Shown here: piece after piece, positions 60,200-64,000 of the stretch
How the letters are laid out: each line of letters starts with the position of its first letter
Position numbering within the stretch: the stretch's first letter is position 1
Assembly (NCBI RefSeq): GCF_001651805.1
Contig: NZ_CP015839.1
Span: forward strand, 3,100,001 to 3,164,000
DNA: 64,000 nucleotides
Origin: Marinobacterium aestuarii
Lineage (GTDB): Bacteria > Pseudomonadota > Gammaproteobacteria > Pseudomonadales > Balneatricaceae
Direction: 5' to 3'
Made by a program: the position numbers and the translations under genes
Notes under the pieces: model-generated
What the model was told of the DNA's origin: nothing
The model's database searches: none
Seen by the model: the letters and a program-made list of their open reading frames with translations, nothing else

Positions 60200-60540
60200 C
60201 CGGGTTTGAAACAGCAACGGGCGGCCTAGCAACAGCCCGCCTGCCCGCACCAGTCCGCCATTCTCTCGCTTTCGATCTCGACGCCGCTCAATGAAGCGGG
60301 CTAATAGGTCGGCCAGCTGGATATCTGCCGCAACAGCGCTGCCGGGGCTGATGCGGTGATCACTGAATAGCATGAACGCTGGCGCGGCCGCTTCCCCCTG
60401 CGCTTTCTCGAAGAAATAACGTACGCCGCGGTTGCCCGACTCATAGGTCAGAACTTCATAGCGCCCACGCCCATAGACTGCCTGTACAGGCTCGCCACCC
60501 TTGATAAAAGCTGGCGCTGTCACCACGGATAAGGATGCGC
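60200..60540 (-). pseudogene. Possible remnant of an unidentified gene
   Basis: On the reverse strand about 110 codons with the strong third-position GC bias of real genes read FIKGGEPVQAVYGRGRYEVL, ESGNRGVRYFFEKAQGEAAA and ISPGSAVAADIQLADLLARF, then a basic RRRDRKRENG tail, before running into the diguanylate cyclase antisense. No family is recognised and no convincing start exists. The rest of 60175-60949 contains the hairpins at 60690-60709 and 60733-60762 and no gene. Confidence 0.3.
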
Positions 60541-60732
60541 TCGACGCCGGTCTGCTAGTCCCTGTTGCATTCCCGTTTCTATTCCATCACGGAAGCCCCG
60601 GCGAACCCGGTACCAGCCTCCACTTGCAGATTACGGTTGCGCACAGCGGGGCCCAATTTCCGCTACTGTCTCCACGCCCCCTGTTGTGCCCGCTTTGTGC
60701 CCAAAGCGGACATACTTTCAATAGCCCGTCAT

Positions 60733-60762
60733 GTCGGGTTACGCCCTGCGGGCTAACCCGAC
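60733..60762. repeat. REP-like hairpin (GTCGGGTTA...TAACCCGAC)
   Basis: GTCGGGTTA-C-GCCC-TGC-GGGC-TAACCCGAC, a near-perfect 13-bp stem. The same hairpin sequence is very common between genes of many gammaproteobacteria, from general memory. A second hairpin CCGCTTTG-TGCC-CAAAGCGG is at 60690-60709. Confidence 0.7.
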
Positions 60763-60949
60763 CTACATTGGTGGCTGCTTTGAGAATTCCGAGGGCATCA
60801 TACCTGTCTCCCAGCTCATCAACGTCTGCTCTGTGCCAAACACGGCCATCCACCGCAGCAACAGGTGCCTGCGGTTGGCCTCAAGGCCTGAAGTAGTACA
60901 ATCTCAACGCACCAGGTACCCGATACCGCCGAATTACTGACAGGCAGGC

Positions 60950-62170
60950 ATGAACATGATTGCAATCCACCACCCCCGGGATATGGCAGCCTTGCGCCGC
61001 CTGGCCCTGGCGGCACAGGGCCTGCTGCAGGCGCAGCCCTTTGGCTCGGGCCTGGCCGGGGCACGCAGGGCGATAAACCACCTGGGCTATGTACAGATCG
61101 ATACCATTGCGGTGGTGGAGCGCGCGCACCATCACGTCCTCCACAGCAGGGTGCCGACGTTCAGGCCCGCCATGATCCATCAGCTGTTGCTCGACAGGGA
61201 CATTTTTGAATACTGGTCTCATGCGGCCGCTTTTCTGCCCATTGCCGACTTTCGTTATTCCCTGCCGTACAAGCACGCCATCCGGAGCGGTCAGGTCCAC
61301 TGGTATAAAAACCCCGACAGGAAGCTCATGGCCGAGCTGCTGGCACGCATCACTGCAGAAGGCCCGCTGCGATCCCGGGACCTGGAAACGGGCAGCCGCC
61401 GCCGGGCGGGCTGGTGGGACTGGAAACCGGCAAAAAAAGCCCTCGAGCAACTGTATATGCAGGGCGACCTCATGGTCAGCGACCGCGAGGGGTTTCAAAA
61501 AACATACGACCTGACCGAGCGGGTTCTGCCCTCCCAAGTCGATTCAACGATGCCCAGCATGGAAGCCTTTGCGGTGCACCTGCTGGAGCAGCAGCTGCGC
61601 TGCCATGGGTTGGCCTCGCTTAAGGGCCTCACGTACCTGCGCCGAAACACGGCACTGCGCAGGGCGGTAAAAGAGCTGGTAAACGCGCGGCTGGCCGACC
61701 GTACCCTGGAACGGGCACAGCTGGGCAGTGGCGAAATATTCGTGCTGGAAGCCGGTGCCCTCGATCGTCCCCTTCCCCGCCTCGGCCACCGCCTGCGGAT
61801 TATCTCGCCGTTCGACAACACCGTTATCCAGCGCGAGCGGCTCAAGGCCCTGTTTCAGTTCGATTACCAGATTGAATGCTATACACCCGCACACAAACGC
61901 CAATATGGCTATTTTTGCCTGCCGCTACTGTACCGGGATGCCTTTATCGGACGGATGGATTGCAAGGCCCATCGGAAAAACCGCCAGCTGGAGATTAAAT
62001 CCCTGCACTTTGAGCCGCACAATTTTGATGACGACGCCGTTATAGCGGCCTTTGCAGACGCCATTACGCCGTTCTGCCACTTTCAGCAGTGCGACTCGGT
62101 GTCGCTGACAAGGGTTGAACCCCAGCATCTGACCCGGCGTCTGCACAGTGCGCTGAAACCGCTGGAGTGA
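60950..62170 (+). CDS. YcaQ-family winged-helix DNA glycosylase-like protein
   Basis: 406 residues. Matches the HTH_42/YcaQ (AlkX, AlkZ) family: RRLALAAQGLLQAQPFGSG, INHLGYVQIDTIAVVERAHH and WSHAAAFLPIADFRYSLPY. The QID at about residues 48-50 corresponds to the QxD catalytic motif of YcaQ, which removes bulky N7-alkylguanine and opens interstrand crosslinks. C-terminal part: LRIISPFDNTVIQRERLKAL and GRMDCKAHRKNRQLEIKSLH, also typical. It stands alone. Confidence 0.87.
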   Translation: MNMIAIHHPRDMAALRRLALAAQGLLQAQPFGSGLAGARRAINHLGYVQIDTIAVVERAHHHVLHSRVPTFRPAMIHQLLLDRDIFEYWSHAAAFLPIADFRYSLPYKHAIRSGQVHWYKNPDRKLMAELLARITAEGPLRSRDLETGSRRRAGWWDWKPAKKALEQLYMQGDLMVSDREGFQKTYDLTERVLPSQVDSTMPSMEAFAVHLLEQQLRCHGLASLKGLTYLRRNTALRRAVKELVNARLADRTLERAQLGSGEIFVLEAGALDRPLPRLGHRLRIISPFDNTVIQRERLKALFQFDYQIECYTPAHKRQYGYFCLPLLYRDAFIGRMDCKAHRKNRQLEIKSLHFEPHNFDDDAVIAAFADAITPFCHFQQCDSVSLTRVEPQHLTRRLHSALKPLE

Positions 62171-62403
62171 CGAGTGTACTGCTTCGCTCTTAGCGGCGCT
62201 TCTAGCGAGTCGCCCGCAGGGAGCGCACCTGCTCCGGTCTCGCCCGTGGCTAGTTCCCCCGGCGGCCAGTTTGGATTTTCCGGTTTCGTCCGCCCCCACA
62301 TCCGTATCGAAAACGGCGGCCACCGGTCGATATGCCGTTTGGCATCGAGCTTGCCACGCGGACAGGCTCTGCGTCGCCTCCCCCGGGCCCTGAGCCGCAC
62401 ACG

Positions 62404-62425
62404 AAAAAAGGGGCCCGAAGGCCCC
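62404..62425 (-). terminator. Intrinsic terminator of the aldehyde dehydrogenase gene
   Basis: Reverse strand: GGGGCC-TTCG-GGCCCC followed by six T, 72 bp past the stop. The rest of 62171-62496 holds no gene. Confidence 0.85.
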
Positions 62426-62496
62426 AAAACAGAGCCGCCACCCCTGTACTGCGGTGACGGCATCCCTCATTGCACGGTTGAACATTGAACGGGGTC

Positions 62497-63912
62497 TTAG
62501 CCCTTGCTGATGTTGAGCAGCTGGGACTGGGTGTACTCCAGCAGGCCATCCTGGCCGAACTCGACCCCAAGGCCGGACATCTTGCTGCCGCCAAAAGGAC
62601 AATGGGGCAGGACTTCGGCATGGTTGTTGATCCAGGCGGTGCCGCATTCGAGCCGCGAGGCGACGGCCCGGGCCTTGTCGATATCGCTGCTCCAGACCGA
62701 CCCGCCCAAGCCATTGGGATTGTCGTTGGCGCGGCGCAGGGCATCGTCCACATCGCTGTAGCGGATGACCGGCAGTACCGGGCCGAACTGTTCTTCATCC
62801 ACCAGGCGGGTGCCGTCGGTGATGTCAGCAACGATGGTCGGGGCGTAAAAGTACCCTTTGTCCCCCACACGCTCGCCACCGGTAACAATGCGCGCCCCCT
62901 TGCTGCGGGCATCTTCCACCAGCGCGCTGACCAGCTCGAACTGGTCCCGGTTCTGCACCGGCCCGAAGGTCACGCCCTCGTCCATGCCGGGGCCGACTTT
63001 TTGCGCCCGGGCGATGTCCGCCAGCTTCTCGACCAGCGCATCGTACTGGGACTCATGCACATAGAGGCGCTTGAGTGCCGCGCAGGTCTGGCCCATGTTG
63101 AAAAAGGCGGTCTGGAAAATCTTCGGCGCCAGGGCATCGAGATCGGCGTCCGGCAACACTATGCCGGCGTCGTTTCCACCCAGCTCCAGGGTCAGGCGTT
63201 TCAGGTTATCGGCGGCATTGCGCATGATGGTCTGGCCGGTGGGCGTGGAACCGGTAAAGACGATCTTGCGGATACCCTCGTGCTTCACCATGCTGCTGCC
63301 GATACCGCCCTCGCCGGTCACCACGTTCACCACACCCGCCGGCAGGCATTCATTCATCAGCTCGACCATGCGGAGGGTGTTGAACGGTGTCATGGACGAG
63401 GGTTTCACAACGACGGTGTTGCCGGTGCGGATCGCCGGCATCAGATGCCAGACAGCGATCAGCAGGGGCCAGTTCCAGGGTGTGATGGAACCGACCACCC
63501 CCAGTGGCTTGCGGTGCAGCTCGGCCCGGCGCACCTCGCTGTCCTCGATCACCTCCACGGGAATGTCCAGGGTTGCGGCGTGGCGGGTCCAGGCAATGGC
63601 ACCGCCCACTTCAAACTGCGCCAGCGCCAGCGGTTTGCCCTGCTCCAGGGTAATGATTTCAGCCAGCTCCGCGGCATGGGCTTCAAACCTGTCGGCGATG
63701 GCATTGAGCGCCGCCACCCGGGTTTCCCGGGAGCTGTACTGCCAGCTCTGGAATGCCGCACCGGCCGCCTTGACCGCCTGATCGACCTGGTCGGGCGAGG
63801 CGAAGGGGCACTGCGCCACGGCCTCCTCGGTGGCCGGGTTCAGCACGGCGAAAGTACCACGCTCACCGGCGACGGCCTGGCCATTAATAATGAGGGAAAA
63901 GTCGGTTTTCAT
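62497..63912 (-). CDS. NAD(P)-dependent aldehyde dehydrogenase
   Basis: 471 residues from the ATG at 63912, eight bases after GAGG; the ATG at 63918 is too close to that site. Full-length ALDH: VVGSITPWNWPLLIAVWHLM, the catalytic Glu in LTLELGGNDAGIVLPDAD, catalytic Cys in FFNMGQTCAALKRLYVHE and the end motif PFGGSKMSGLGVEFGQDGL. The sequence between is that of the broad ALDH9/BADH-like group; substrate unknown. It is followed by a strong terminator. 63913-64000 shows no further gene. Confidence 0.9.
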   Translation of the reverse strand: MKTDFSLIINGQAVAGERGTFAVLNPATEEAVAQCPFASPDQVDQAVKAAGAAFQSWQYSSRETRVAALNAIADRFEAHAAELAEIITLEQGKPLALAQFEVGGAIAWTRHAATLDIPVEVIEDSEVRRAELHRKPLGVVGSITPWNWPLLIAVWHLMPAIRTGNTVVVKPSSMTPFNTLRMVELMNECLPAGVVNVVTGEGGIGSSMVKHEGIRKIVFTGSTPTGQTIMRNAADNLKRLTLELGGNDAGIVLPDADLDALAPKIFQTAFFNMGQTCAALKRLYVHESQYDALVEKLADIARAQKVGPGMDEGVTFGPVQNRDQFELVSALVEDARSKGARIVTGGERVGDKGYFYAPTIVADITDGTRLVDEEQFGPVLPVIRYSDVDDALRRANDNPNGLGGSVWSSDIDKARAVASRLECGTAWINNHAEVLPHCPFGGSKMSGLGVEFGQDGLLEYTQSQLLNISKG

Positions 63913-64000
63913 GTACATATCCTCGCTTTTTAAGCCCGGACGGCCTGGGCAGCCCGGGCAACACAATTCAGACCTGGCCGTCAGAACGGCATAATCGCAA

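Noticed and set aside
60500-60620. Reverse-strand segment resembling a transposase (VERILIRGDSASF)
   Set aside because: Only about 15 residues match the idea; no catalytic residues or ends could be found.
62485-63933. 482-codon forward ORF opposite the aldehyde dehydrogenase
   Set aside because: Exact mirror of a clear ALDH gene; GC-rich codon use leaves the antisense frame open.
1-64000. tRNA or rRNA genes
   Set aside because: I found no cloverleaf with the T-loop and anticodon pattern and no rRNA sequence.

Overview
The window (about 58-60% G+C by eye) looks like a chromosome segment of an aerobic, probably marine gammaproteobacterium of the Oceanospirillales/Marinobacterium type. This rests on an IlvY/ilvC pair with class II IlvC, two TRAP transporters, a B12-riboswitch btuB-cob operon, an iol operon and high GC at third codon positions. 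Genus placement is inference only.

Layout. 0.0-0.7 kb: two decayed genes (DMT exporter fragment, GyrI-like gene with an 8-bp duplication frameshift). 0.9-4.0 kb: an AGE-family sugar isomerase divergent from a UxuB/mannitol-dehydrogenase-type oxidoreductase, with three UxuR-like palindromes between them. 4.1-5.6 kb: two dispersed repeats flanking a dead IS5-family element. 5.8-7.2 kb: small envelope proteins and an FMN reductase. 7.4-15.2 kb: a 3-hydroxybenzoate/gentisate operon (maleylpyruvate isomerase, 3-hydroxybenzoate 6-hydroxylase, gentisate dioxygenase, fumarylpyruvate hydrolase) running into a TRAP transporter (dctPQM), with a divergent LysR gene whose 3' end is tandemly repeated. 15.5-16.2 kb: a dienelactone hydrolase. 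16.5-25.0 kb: myo-inositol catabolism, iolB and an RpiR-type iolR divergent from iolC-D-E-A, with GGAA-N6-TTCC type operators between. 25.2-33.9 kb: glutathione peroxidase, a DUF2956 protein, then a riboswitch-led operon btuB-(btuM-like)-cobO-bluB-cbiB-cobC-cobQ joining B12 uptake to late B12 synthesis.

34-46 kb: fadB with a divergent AraC regulator, ilvY/ilvC, modF, a RhlE-type helicase, a broken P-loop kinase gene and a VOC protein, separated by repeats. 46.4-50.4 kb: FrnE/DsbA-type oxidoreductase, Tat-type dienelactone hydrolase, sterol-desaturase-family membrane protein, truncated hemoglobin. 50.7-55.2 kb: a repeat interrupted by a complete IS481-family element, then a second TRAP transporter. 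55.5-64 kb: LysR, quinone reductase, truncated metallo-hydrolase, ABM monooxygenase, PAS-GGDEF diguanylate cyclase, YcaQ-family protein, aldehyde dehydrogenase.

The most unusual thing is a family of eight dispersed, strongly structured repeats (250-470 bp) at about 4.2, 5.4, 34.0, 38.1, 42.6, 44.6, 46.2 and 50.7 kb. Each folds on paper into a closed multi-branch structure: a terminal stem, a second long stem, three inner hairpins and two external hairpins. Between copies the stem sequences change on both sides at once while loops (CATGGATG, GGA) stay fixed. This covariation points to a selected RNA or single-stranded-DNA fold. Most copies sit at gene 3' ends or between convergent genes, longer ones end in AGAGCAYTTT inverted repeats, and all three IS481-type traces in the window abut or interrupt a copy.
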